64,000 nt of DNA from Haloplanus aerogenes. Its GTDB lineage: Archaea; Halobacteriota; Halobacteria; Halobacteriales; Haloferacaceae. The notes below the pieces were generated by a model, which saw nothing but the letters and a program-made list of their open reading frames with translations, made no database searches and was not told where the DNA came from. Position numbers and translations under genes: made by a program. Positions 8,237 to 17,047 of the stretch are shown piece by piece; the stretch's first letter is position 1, and each line of letters begins with the position of its first letter. The stretch covers positions 2,232,001 to 2,296,000 of the forward strand of contig NZ_CP034145.1 in assembly GCF_003856835.1 (NCBI RefSeq), read 5' to 3'.

Positions 8237-10738
8237 TCATATGGGCGCCACCCTCCGGTCGTCGGACGTACTCTCTTCGCCTCGGCCGGATCGGCGTGCC
8301 CAGAGCAGGAGCACGACGGGAAGAACGATGACGGAGTTGAGGAAGGCGTAGGTCACGCTAATGGCCATGAGCAGTCCAAACTGCTTGAGTAGCGGCGTGA
8401 TCGACAGGAAATACAGCGCACCCGCGCCACTGATGGTCGTGAGCATGCTCCCGGCGAGTGCGCCACCGGTGCCACGGAGCGTAACGACCGCCGCGTCGTG
8501 GGGGGTTCCGAGCGTCTCCACTTCGTCGACGAAGCGGTGGACGACGTGCACGGCGTAGTCGACACCGATGCCGACGGTGATCGAGAGGACGGTCGCCGTG
8601 AGCGTGTTGAACGGGACACCGATCGTTCGCATCGTCCCGACGAGCAGCGTCGTGGTGACGACGATGGGGAACAGCGTCACGACGGCCAGACGTGGGTCGC
8701 CGAGCAGCAGGTAGTACACGAGCAGGAGAAATAACGCCGAGAGGATCAGCGCCGCCCCCAAACTGGTGACTGCCGTGGCGAAGATGGCGTCGGCGACACG
8801 CTGGAACACGACCGTTCCGCCGGTCTCGACCGCCTCGAATCGGTAGCGGTCGGCCATCTCCGTGGCATCTTCCGTCGTGTCCGCACGGCTAGCGTCGGCC
8901 TCGACCGAATACACCACCCGCGCATTGTGATAGTCCTCGGTCAGGTACGACCGCGCCCGGTCGCCGTACGGCGAGGCGAGTAACGTGTCGTAGATGTCGC
9001 GGAGGTTATCGTCCGGGACACCGTTCCCGTTTTCGTCGTTCCGTGCGACGAGACGGGCGAATTCGGGCGACTCCTGCGCGTAGTTTCGGATGACGGTGAT
9101 GATACTCTCGGAGCGAGCGTGGTTGTCCTCGTCGGTAACCAGCGAGTCCGGTGGATCGTCGCCCGCCCGAACCATCGATTCGAGGGCGTGATCACGGTAC
9201 ATCGGCCCCTCGACGTACACTGTGACGGTGTCTCTGTTGCTCGTCTCGAACTGTTCCTCGATGAAGTTGACGTCCCTCGTGGTCGTGTACTCGCCGGGTT
9301 GCATCGGTTCAGGGAGGCTGTAGAGGTACGCCGGGAGTTCCTCGGGGGGGAGGAAGTCCTCGTCCTCGAATGAGCTGTCGACGCCAGATCCGTAGTACCC
9401 TCCCACCGCGGCGAAGAGGAGGACAGCGACGAGAAACAGGTGTGGGGCTCGGTCCGTGACCGCCAGATGGAGAGGCATGAGTCGGCCGAGCAGCGACCCC
9501 TCGGTGCCGAGTGGCTTCGAGCTGAAAGTGGGGAGTCGAGTTTTCGCCCGCTCACGCTCGACGAGGAGTTTCGCCGCGGGGAGGAAGATGCCGAACACCA
9601 GCGCGTCGAAGGCGATGCCTACGGCGGCCACCAGCCCGAAGTCGCGTATCATCCCCAGTCCGCTGGTCAGGTTGGCCGAGAAGCCGATGACGGATGTCCC
9701 AGTGACGAGGAAGAAGGCCACTAGCAGGTGACGAACCGCCTCGTCCATGGCATCCCGCGTGTCCATCGTTCCCCCGTCGAGTTCCTCGCGATATCGGTTG
9801 ATCGTGTGGACGCCGAAGTCGACGCCGATTGCGAGCAGCAACGGCGGCAACGAGACCAGCAACTGCGTGAACGGAATGTCGGCCAGCCCCATGAACCCGA
9901 AGGTCCAGACGAGCGCCATCGTCAGCGAGACGACGCCCAAAACAAGGTCGTACGGGTCGCGGTACGCGATCGCGAGAAATAACAACAGGAGGATCACGAC
10001 GGCGGGAATCGTCGCTTTCAGTGAGTCCTGGAGGATCTTCGAGTTCTCGTAACTGATGATCCCACTCCCGAACACGCGGACGTCACCGCCGACGGAGTCG
10101 GTGACACGACGTGCCTCCAGCTGGATATCGGACACTTGCGTAGCCTCGCCGCCGGAGCCGACATCCGAACTCTCGACGTAGACGTCGTGGCGAACCACGG
10201 CGAGCGTCGACGACGCGTATGCTTCGCGCCGATTAAAGTCGTCGCCGATGGCCAGCGCGAACGAGGGATGGGTGGACGCCCGTCTGACTGCGGCGCGTAT
10301 CTCGGTGTCGCTGGCCCGCTCGACGACCCGTCTCTGGGCGTCGAGGGTCGTCGCGTCGGGATCGAGTTCTCGGGCGACCAGGTTCGCGACGGACGTACTG
10401 TCGGCGACGCGCAGATCCTCGCGCTCCGCGAGGCGCTGCTGAGTTTCGAGCATCCGGAGCAGCCCCTCCCGCGAGAGGACGTTCTCGCCGGTCTGGATGA
10501 GTTGGGTCGTATCCTCACCCTGTCCGAACGCGAACTCGAAATCATTCTCCATGCGCTGGTAGGTGCCGTAAGCGGGGACATCCTGGGCGACCTGCTCTGT
10601 CCCGGAGGACATCGTGATGTTACCTAAACCGGTGGCGAAGCCCGCGGTGAGAAGCAGGAAGACGATCACCACGGTTCCCGGCCGATCGACGATCCAGGTA
10701 TCGACGGCGTCGAGGAGCCGTTCGCCGTATCCGGCCAT
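8237..10738 (-). CDS. RND/MMPL family exporter
   Basis: This 833-residue protein is built as a tandem of two RND half-units, each with one helix, a large extracellular domain and five further helices. The conserved transmembrane motifs are AIGVDFGVHTINRYREEL in the first half and TVGIGVDYAVHVVHRFVDE in the second. They carry the acidic residues used for proton coupling in MMPL/HAE3 transporters. It likely exports lipids or amphiphiles across the cell membrane. The preceding COG1361 gene ends 1 nt before this start, which is the standard haloarchaeal pairing. A degraded copy of residues about 570-820 occurs at 45.6-46.4 kb. Confidence 0.9.
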   Translation of the reverse strand: MAGYGERLLDAVDTWIVDRPGTVVIVFLLLTAGFATGLGNITMSSGTEQVAQDVPAYGTYQRMENDFEFAFGQGEDTTQLIQTGENVLSREGLLRMLETQQRLAEREDLRVADSTSVANLVARELDPDATTLDAQRRVVERASDTEIRAAVRRASTHPSFALAIGDDFNRREAYASSTLAVVRHDVYVESSDVGSGGEATQVSDIQLEARRVTDSVGGDVRVFGSGIISYENSKILQDSLKATIPAVVILLLLFLAIAYRDPYDLVLGVVSLTMALVWTFGFMGLADIPFTQLLVSLPPLLLAIGVDFGVHTINRYREELDGGTMDTRDAMDEAVRHLLVAFFLVTGTSVIGFSANLTSGLGMIRDFGLVAAVGIAFDALVFGIFLPAAKLLVERERAKTRLPTFSSKPLGTEGSLLGRLMPLHLAVTDRAPHLFLVAVLLFAAVGGYYGSGVDSSFEDEDFLPPEELPAYLYSLPEPMQPGEYTTTRDVNFIEEQFETSNRDTVTVYVEGPMYRDHALESMVRAGDDPPDSLVTDEDNHARSESIITVIRNYAQESPEFARLVARNDENGNGVPDDNLRDIYDTLLASPYGDRARSYLTEDYHNARVVYSVEADASRADTTEDATEMADRYRFEAVETGGTVVFQRVADAIFATAVTSLGAALILSALFLLLVYYLLLGDPRLAVVTLFPIVVTTTLLVGTMRTIGVPFNTLTATVLSITVGIGVDYAVHVVHRFVDEVETLGTPHDAAVVTLRGTGGALAGSMLTTISGAGALYFLSITPLLKQFGLLMAISVTYAFLNSVIVLPVVLLLWARRSGRGEESTSDDRRVAPI

Positions 10739-10739
10739 G

Positions 10740-12395
10740 TCAGCGAAGCCCCCTCAGTGCGTCCCGCTTCCACGCGACGAGAGCGACCATGGCGACACCG
10801 ACCCCGGCGAGGATCGGCCACGGCACTCCACCATCGCTCGGTTCGGTCACGTCGATCGGCACCCGGTACGTATCCGAGAGCTCGGTGTCGCCGCTCGCGT
10901 CCTCGTAGGTGAAGTCGACGGAGACGGGGTAGGTCTTCACGATGATACCGCCGGCCGCTCCGACAGCGAACGTCATCGTCGTCGACTCGCCGGGGGCGAG
11001 CTGGCCGACGAACGCCTCGTCGTTGTCGCTGGAGAGCGGATCGTCGGTGAACAGTTTGGCCTCGACGTCGGTGAGCGGCTCCGTCCCCGTGTTCGTTACC
11101 TCGAGTTCGACGGTGGTTTGCCCACCGGCGTCGACCGTCGTGGCCACCGGTTCGACTCGGAAGGGGTCCTCCTCGGGGCCGACCTCGACGGGGACATCGA
11201 TCGGTTCGCTCCGACGCACCTCGCCGCCGGCGTTTCGGTACCGGACGACGAACGACGGCATCCGAGGGCTGGCGTCGGCTTCCTCACCCACGTCGAACTC
11301 GAACTGGAACGTCGACGCGTCGCCAGATGCGAGATCACCCACCGCGTACTCGGTTTCGGTCGGCGAGAGCGTCCGGCCCTCGGATGGGTAGACGACGACA
11401 GCGTTGTCGACGTCGGTGGGTCCCTCGTTGACGAGCGTCGCCGTCACCGTCCCGTCGTCGCCCACGCTGAGGTTACTCGCTACGTCCCGGACGGCGAACG
11501 ACTGCTCCGGTCGTACCTCGACGCCGAACTGTAACGGACTCGACCGTTCCGTGATCCCACTCGGGTCTTCGTACTCGACGCCGGCGATCACCGGATAGGA
11601 CCCAGGAGACACGTCGCGCGACGCGACGGCCTGTACCTCGACTGTGGTCGTTTCACCGGGGTCGAGCGAGGGGACGAACACGTCGGCCGTGGGTTGTGGG
11701 GCGGCGTACTCGCCGAATCGAACGGTCGTGTGGTTCGAGCGTAACCGGACGCGTGCGTCCGTCGCGGTCTGTGTCCCCACGTTCTTCAGGCCGAACGACA
11801 GCGTTCCCGTGTCGCCTGCAGTGATACTGTCCGATGTTCGGTCGACGATTTCGAACTCCGGCCGGTCCTCGACGACGAGCGTCACGTACTTGATCTCCGA
11901 TTTCGTGAGGTCGGTGTACTCGACGTCACTGTACCCTGGCGGTCCTCCCGTTTGCCAGTAATGCGCGGCGACCGTGTAGTCGTACTCGACCCGGATCGGA
12001 ATACGGTACGCTCCCGGAGCAGCGTCGCCGATATCGAGTTTGAACGTTACGGGTCGCTGGAGACCGCCTTCGGGGACGTTCCCGACGAGAGCCTCTCCGG
12101 ACTTGAGCGTTATCGGGGCGTCGATCCGACCCGAGAGAACGGTCATGCGGACGTTCCGTGCGGTCTTGACTCGCCGTTCCAGATCCGCTGGGCCACCCTG
12201 ATCGAGACTTCCGTCGTTCGCCACAGAGACCGAGAGGGTGGCTCTAGATTCCGCGGTGACGTGGTTGTCGTGAGCGGACAGTTCGATCGACGGACGTCCG
12301 ATGACGCTGTACTTGGCTGCCACGGGCATCGACAGTAGCGAGAGCACTAACACGCCAACGAGCACGACCTTGCCAATCCGGCGTGGCTTCTTCAT
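10740..12395 (-). CDS. COG1361 family secreted/anchored protein
   Basis: This is a 551-residue extracellular protein with a signal segment at residues 8-28 (VVLVGVLVLSLLSMPVAA) and at least four Ig-like NEW3/CARDB-type repeats (DTGTLSFGLKNVGTQTAT, GQTTVELEVTNTGTEPLT). A C-terminal membrane anchor (PWPILAGVGVAMVALVAW) is followed by basic residues. Such proteins precede and probably assist the RND exporter encoded immediately downstream with a 1-nt gap. A TATA-like T-rich element (12411-12421) and a CGAACATGTATG box (12433-12444) lie upstream, suggesting control with the respiratory genes. Confidence 0.85.
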   Translation of the reverse strand: MKKPRRIGKVVLVGVLVLSLLSMPVAAKYSVIGRPSIELSAHDNHVTAESRATLSVSVANDGSLDQGGPADLERRVKTARNVRMTVLSGRIDAPITLKSGEALVGNVPEGGLQRPVTFKLDIGDAAPGAYRIPIRVEYDYTVAAHYWQTGGPPGYSDVEYTDLTKSEIKYVTLVVEDRPEFEIVDRTSDSITAGDTGTLSFGLKNVGTQTATDARVRLRSNHTTVRFGEYAAPQPTADVFVPSLDPGETTTVEVQAVASRDVSPGSYPVIAGVEYEDPSGITERSSPLQFGVEVRPEQSFAVRDVASNLSVGDDGTVTATLVNEGPTDVDNAVVVYPSEGRTLSPTETEYAVGDLASGDASTFQFEFDVGEEADASPRMPSFVVRYRNAGGEVRRSEPIDVPVEVGPEEDPFRVEPVATTVDAGGQTTVELEVTNTGTEPLTDVEAKLFTDDPLSSDNDEAFVGQLAPGESTTMTFAVGAAGGIIVKTYPVSVDFTYEDASGDTELSDTYRVPIDVTEPSDGGVPWPILAGVGVAMVALVAWKRDALRGLR

Positions 12396-12432
12396 ACAAC
12401 CAGGAGGGGGAGTAAAAAATAGTAGCTTACTT

Positions 12433-12444
12433 CGAACATGTATG
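12433..12444 (-). promoter_or_regulatory. ACATGT-type box upstream of the COG1361-RND operon
   Basis: CGAACATGTATG lies about 40-50 nt upstream of the COG1361 start and just outside its T-rich TATA region. It belongs to the motif family described in the findings. Confidence 0.35.
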
Positions 12445-12674
12445 AATGTTATTTTGTTGTTATTTTCTCGCGACGCTCGTCAGTGCCGGTTTCCGTACAC
12501 GCTGGAACCAGTCCGTAGATAGTCAAGAGGCCGACGTGGGGGCGCCCAGACGACCGATAGTTCGAAGAAAGCGACCAGCGTCGAGAGAGCCACCGTCCTC
12601 CCGGTGATCGTTCGTTATTCGACGGCGAGAGCGCTCGTAGACCGTTCAGCTCCTGAGAACATCTCGGTACCATC

Positions 12675-12686
12675 CTAACATGTTAG
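12675..12686. promoter_or_regulatory. CTAACATGTTAG palindrome upstream of HTH_10 gene
   Basis: This is a perfect 12-bp palindrome 58 nt upstream of ATG 12745. It could be an autoregulatory site of the HTH_10 regulator that follows. That is inference. Confidence 0.45.
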
Positions 12687-12744
12687 CCATAGCTGGTGTG
12701 TATTCGTGGCTCGAATCATCCCCGAGGACACGGAGAACGAGCTA

Positions 12745-13401
12745 ATGCCTAGAGCAAAACTGCGGCTTTCGGTTCCGGACGCGGTATGGATTCACGACAT
12801 CTCGGTCGATCATCCGGCGGTGACGTTCCAAGTCGTCGCCACCCTGTCCAGTGAGGACAATGGGATCGCCTTACTCAAAGTTCGAACTGCGGATCCGCTC
12901 CCGATTCTCACCGAGATTCGAGAGCGTGACGACATCACCGACTTCGATCTGTTGTGGAAACGGGACAACGTGACGATGATTCAGATCGAGACGACGAACC
13001 CCCTGCTGCTGTTCCCCATCTTGAAAGCTGGTGTTCCACTCCAGACGCCGTTCGAAATCAGCGACGGGACCGCAGTATGGGTGATTACGACGTCGTCGGA
13101 ACGGCTGTCAGCGCTCGGGACACGACTCGATCAGGCCGGAATCGAGTTCGCCATCGAGTACGTGCACAACGAGCCACCGGATCCGGCCGAGCAGCTCCTT
13201 ACCGACCGCCAGCGAGAAGTTCTGTTGGCGGCCGCCGCGCAAGGATATTACGAGACCCCTCGACGAATAACGCTCACCGAACTGTCCAACTCGCTCGATA
13301 TCGCGAAAGCGACCGGGAGTGACGTTCTCCACCGTGCCGAAGGAAAAATCCTGACGTGGTTCATCGAGGAGTATCTCTCGTCGAGCGCGGCGCTCGTTTG
13401 A
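12745..13401 (+). CDS. HTH_10 (bacterio-opsin activator-like) regulator
   Basis: This 218-residue protein starts with the family-typical PRAKLRLSVPDAVWIHD. It continues with the haloarchaeal sensor-like domain and ends in an HTH_10 domain (LTDRQREVLLAAAAQGYYE, LTELSNSLDIAKATGSDVLH). A GTG 13 codons upstream (12706) is an alternative start, but ATG 12745 aligns with relatives. It is located directly before the HiPIP-nos operon on the same strand. The family includes NarO and DmsR, regulators of anaerobic respiration in haloarchaea. I infer that this gene is the local denitrification regulator. Confidence 0.83.
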   Translation: MPRAKLRLSVPDAVWIHDISVDHPAVTFQVVATLSSEDNGIALLKVRTADPLPILTEIRERDDITDFDLLWKRDNVTMIQIETTNPLLLFPILKAGVPLQTPFEISDGTAVWVITTSSERLSALGTRLDQAGIEFAIEYVHNEPPDPAEQLLTDRQREVLLAAAAQGYYETPRRITLTELSNSLDIAKATGSDVLHRAEGKILTWFIEEYLSSSAALV

Positions 13402-13710
13402 ATTCTTCGTCGACAACAGCTCCTGTCCTCGGGAAATGAGTCGGATGATCCCGACGAGCCGAGTATCTCGGTCGTGATAATTCAGCGCGTACACGTTTCA
13501 GTGAGCCGTCAGATCGGGTCGGATACCAGCCGCCTCGAAAGGGTAGTGGAGGGGTTCTTGTTCCCCATAAAAATAAGATACAGAACATGTTCGTGGACTC
13601 TCCCGTCCGATAAGACTCGAATTACGCACTTATCACCAACACAGGGCGTAGCAATGGGTGTGAGACGAAGACGCATCGACTCGCAGCGAACCTATTGAAA
13701 AGAAGATAAC
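13402..13710 (+). promoter_or_regulatory. promoter region of the HiPIP-nos operon
   Basis: There is no gene here. GAACATGTTC at 13583-13592 (followed by G) is a perfect 10-bp palindrome. AT-rich TATA-like elements lie at 13566-13580 and near 13606-13633. The distance to the ATG at 13711 leaves room for a leader of 60-90 nt, unlike the leaderless genes elsewhere in the window. Confidence 0.5.
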
Positions 13711-14178
13711 ATGAAATACCCTTACAACAGACGAACGATTCTGAAGACGATCGGTGCGGGGAGCATCACGACGACGATTGCGGGCTGTTCCGGGAACGGC
13801 GGCGACGGTGGTGGCGGCGAAGCTACGGCGACGGCGACGGCGACGGAGTCGGACGGGGAAGCTGGGGAGCCGAACCACGACGTTCCCCACCCCGAGAACG
13901 ACACCGTCCCCGACGCCGAGGCGACCGGAGAGTCGCTCTCCGGGGGGCAGCGCGAACCCGGCAATCAGTCGGAACCGGACAACGCGAGCGTGATGCTCCA
14001 GCACACGCCGAGTGGCGGACAGAGCTGTGGCAGCTGTGCGCTGTACGTCCCGGACGAGAACGGGGACGGATACGGCGCGTGTACGAGTGTCGCCGGGAAG
14101 ATCCACCCCTGTGACTGGTGTCTCCTGTACACCGAGTACAGCGGTGGCGACTGGGAAAATCCGTGTGAGCAGGTGTGA
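13711..14178 (+). CDS. HiPIP-like high-potential iron-sulfur protein
   Basis: This 155-residue exported protein has a twin-arginine and lipobox signal (RRTILKTIGAGS...IAGC), a low-complexity Thr/Ala/Glu linker, and a C-terminal four-cysteine domain. The domain reads SCGSCALYVPDENGDGYG, ACTSVAGKIHPCDWCLLY. The CxxC, C, CxxC spacing with an aromatic-rich ending is the HiPIP pattern of one [4Fe-4S] cluster. It lies 6 nt before nosZ, so it may donate electrons to nitrous-oxide reductase outside the membrane. Five to six cysteines are present, so the exact ligands are uncertain. Confidence 0.65.
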   Translation: MKYPYNRRTILKTIGAGSITTTIAGCSGNGGDGGGGEATATATATESDGEAGEPNHDVPHPENDTVPDAEATGESLSGGQREPGNQSEPDNASVMLQHTPSGGQSCGSCALYVPDENGDGYGACTSVAGKIHPCDWCLLYTEYSGGDWENPCEQV

Positions 14179-14184
14179 TTCGTT

Positions 14185-16212
14185 ATGACTGATACTGAAC
14201 CTGACGCAGGCGAGATGCCCGAACCTGACCCGGCTGAGAAGCTGCTGCGGGAACACGAAGCACAACTCGACGAACTGATCGCGGACGTCGAACCCCCCGA
14301 AGACGATGCGACGGACGACGGCGTCACTCTGGACCTTCCCGGGCTCACGCTGGGGCGTCGCGACCTCATGAAGACCGGTGCGGCGGTCGGCGTGGCCACC
14401 TCGCTGGCCGGCTGTTCGTTCGGCGGCACGGGGGGCGGCAACGGCAACGGCAACGGTGCCTCGACGACCGACCACAAGGTCCCGCCCGGCGAGCACGACG
14501 ACTACTACGGCTTCTGGAGCGGCGGTCACTCCGGCGAGGTGCGCGTCGTCGGAATCCCCTCGATGCGAGAGCTCCGGCGGATTCCCGTCTTCCAGAAGGA
14601 CGGTGCGGTCGGCTACGGTCACGACGAGCAGACGAAGGAGGTCCTCCGGGAGGGGGGTGACGTGGGATCCGTCGCCGGCCACGAGTGGGGGGACACCCAC
14701 CACCCGATCCTCTCGGAGTCCGGTGGCGACTACGACGGTCGGTATCTCTGGATTAACGACAAGGTCTCGGGACGGCTGGCGCGGATCAACCTGAAGTACT
14801 TCGAGACGGACGCGATCACGGACATCCCGAACATGCAGGCGTGTCACGGCTGTTCCGTTCAGAGTCCGGATACGAAGTACGTCTACGGCGTCGGCGAGTT
14901 TCGGGTGCCCGTCCCCAACGACGGCACGACCGACCCGGACGACGCCGACTCGTACTGGTCGGTCTTCGCGGCGCTCGATCCCGAGTCGATGGAGGTCGTC
15001 TGGCAGGTCCGGGTCTCCGGCAACCTCGACAACGCCGACAGTGACAAGGAGGGCAACTGGGCGTTCGCGACGGGGTACAACAAAGAGGAAGCCTTCGAGA
15101 TCGACGGGATGACCCATGACGACCGTGACAACCTGAAGGCCTTCGACATCGAGGCCATCGAAGCGGCTCTCGATGCTGGCGAAGCAGAGGAAATCAACGG
15201 TGTCCCCGTCCTCGACGGACGGCAGGACTCGCCGCTCACCAGCGGCAGCGATCCCATCGTCCACTACATTCCGACGCCAAAGGGTCCCCACGGCTGTGAC
15301 GTCGAACCTAGCGGAACGTACGTCACGGCCAGCGGGAAGCTCTCACCGACGGTGACGATGGTCGAGATCGACAAAATAAAAGAGGTCGACGATCCCGAAG
15401 ACGCCATCGTCGGTCAGCCGCGGGTCGGGATGGGGCCCCTGCACACGACTTGGGACGGCCGCGGACACGGGTACACGACCCTGTTCATCGACTCCCAGAT
15501 CGCGAAGTGGGACATCGAGCAAGCCGTCGAAGCCGAGAAGGGCTCCGAGGAACCGGTCGTCGGAACGATCGATGTCCACTACAATCCGGGGCACCTGCAG
15601 GCGGTCGAGGCCGAGACGACGGATCCGGCCGGCGACTGGCTCGTGACCCTGAACAAACTCTCGAAGGACCGGTTCATATCCGTCGGTCCGATCCACCCGG
15701 ACAACGACCAGCTCATCGCCATTGGCGAGGACGCGGAGACCGAGACGGGCGGGATGGAACTCGTCGCGGACCACCCGGTGCATCCCGAACCGCACGACTG
15801 CGTGTTCGCCAGCCGCGACAAGATCTCCCCGAACAACATCTGGGACCGCGAGGATTACGAGGGTGAGAAAGAGTACGTCACGGAAGACAACTCGCGGGTC
15901 GAGCGGACCGGCGACAGGTCCGTCGAGGTGTACACGTCGGTCAAGCGGAGCGAGTACGGGCTCCGTGACTTCACGGTGAAGGAGGGCGACGAAGTGACGA
16001 TAACCGTCACCAACATCGAAAGTAGTCGAGACATCATCCACGGGCTCGCTATCCCGCAGTACGCGATCAATCTCTCGATCGCACCGCAGGACACCCGGAA
16101 AGTGACGTTTACCGCCGACGAGCCCGGAATCTACTGGGCCTACTGTACGTACTTCTGTAGTGCACTCCATCTGGAGATGCGCTCGCGGATGATCGTCGAG
16201 CCCCGAGACTAA
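14185..16212 (+). CDS. nosZ: nitrous-oxide reductase
   Basis: This 675-residue enzyme reduces N2O to N2 outside the cell membrane. An unusually long N-terminal extension precedes the Tat signal (GRRDLMKTGAAVGVATSLAG). The seven-bladed propeller then carries the CuZ histidines, including the NosZ hallmark DDYYGFWSGGHSGE and CHGCSVQSPDTKYVYG. The C-terminal cupredoxin holds the CuA motif WAYCTYFCSALHLEM (two Cys, His, Met). All catalytic motifs are present and the gene looks functional. It is second in the HiPIP-nosZ-membrane protein-nosDFYL operon. Confidence 0.97.
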   Translation: MTDTEPDAGEMPEPDPAEKLLREHEAQLDELIADVEPPEDDATDDGVTLDLPGLTLGRRDLMKTGAAVGVATSLAGCSFGGTGGGNGNGNGASTTDHKVPPGEHDDYYGFWSGGHSGEVRVVGIPSMRELRRIPVFQKDGAVGYGHDEQTKEVLREGGDVGSVAGHEWGDTHHPILSESGGDYDGRYLWINDKVSGRLARINLKYFETDAITDIPNMQACHGCSVQSPDTKYVYGVGEFRVPVPNDGTTDPDDADSYWSVFAALDPESMEVVWQVRVSGNLDNADSDKEGNWAFATGYNKEEAFEIDGMTHDDRDNLKAFDIEAIEAALDAGEAEEINGVPVLDGRQDSPLTSGSDPIVHYIPTPKGPHGCDVEPSGTYVTASGKLSPTVTMVEIDKIKEVDDPEDAIVGQPRVGMGPLHTTWDGRGHGYTTLFIDSQIAKWDIEQAVEAEKGSEEPVVGTIDVHYNPGHLQAVEAETTDPAGDWLVTLNKLSKDRFISVGPIHPDNDQLIAIGEDAETETGGMELVADHPVHPEPHDCVFASRDKISPNNIWDREDYEGEKEYVTEDNSRVERTGDRSVEVYTSVKRSEYGLRDFTVKEGDEVTITVTNIESSRDIIHGLAIPQYAINLSIAPQDTRKVTFTADEPGIYWAYCTYFCSALHLEMRSRMIVEPRD

Positions 16213-16297
16213 CGACTGCACACCATCACGAGCAAACCAATGATACACCAAATGTACCGTCCCGGGTCCAGCGGGTCGCCAAGGCGGGGTGACTAGC

Positions 16298-17047
16298 ATG
16301 CAATGGCCAACCCTCGAGGAGTTCATGGAGCTTCGCCGCTCGCTCCCGGTCGTCGCGGCGGTACTGTTCGTCGGGGCGCTCGCGCTGCCGATGTGGGTCA
16401 TCGGTGTTACGGCCCCGCAGTACCCCGGCGAGGTGTTGTCGATCAAACTCTACGCCTATCCCCGGCTCGTCGGTGATTACTGGGAGATGGCGGAGTTGAA
16501 CCAGTACGTCGGGTTCTACTATCCGGACCCGGTCTACTGGGAGCCGAACTTCGAGGTGCACGACCGAGCGATCAACGTTCCGGAGTGGTCGTTCGGTTGG
16601 GTGGCGTTCGTGCTGGTGTCGGCGCTCAGCGTGTTCGTCGCCCTCGCACCCACGATCGAGAAGCTGAAACGCGGCCTGAAGTGGCAGCTCGTTGGCACCG
16701 TTACGGTGTTCACCGTGATGCTGCTGGACATCCAGTACCGGCTCTACCAGGCTGGCCACACCCTCGACCCGGACGCGCCGCTGATGGGCGTCGAGGAGTT
16801 CACACCGCCCATCTGGGGGAAATACGAGGTTGCCAACATCACGAGTCACTCCCGGTTCGGTGCCGGGGTCTACCTAGTGATGGTCGCCATCGGACTCCTC
16901 GCCGTGGCGTACTACTACCGCGATTCCCCGGTGACGTACGGGGAGCTCGGTGACCGTATTCGGGCGAGAATCGCGACCGTGGGTGGCTCCGACGGCGGGG
17001 TCGGGCCGCCCGCCGGGGACGAGGACCCCGCTCATCCGGAGCGATGA
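16298..17047 (+). CDS. nos-cluster membrane protein
   Basis: This protein of about 249 residues has roughly four transmembrane helices (residues about 15-37, 105-127, 134-152 and 197-220) and conserved aromatic-rich external segments (YPRLVGDYWEMAELNQYVG). It always seems to sit between nosZ and nosD in haloarchaeal clusters, but I cannot name a characterised family. It may anchor electron transfer or copper delivery to NosZ. GTG 16289 is an alternative start. It overlaps nosD by 4 nt (ATGA), showing translational coupling. Confidence 0.7.
   Translation: MQWPTLEEFMELRRSLPVVAAVLFVGALALPMWVIGVTAPQYPGEVLSIKLYAYPRLVGDYWEMAELNQYVGFYYPDPVYWEPNFEVHDRAINVPEWSFGWVAFVLVSALSVFVALAPTIEKLKRGLKWQLVGTVTVFTVMLLDIQYRLYQAGHTLDPDAPLMGVEEFTPPIWGKYEVANITSHSRFGAGVYLVMVAIGLLAVAYYYRDSPVTYGELGDRIRARIATVGGSDGGVGPPAGDEDPAHPER

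Noticed and set aside
13633..15291. Long open frame on the minus strand opposite the HiPIP-like gene and nosZ
   Set aside because: It is an antisense shadow of GC-rich coding DNA; the plus strand carries unmistakable nosZ motifs and the antisense protein is Arg/Val-rich without family resemblance.
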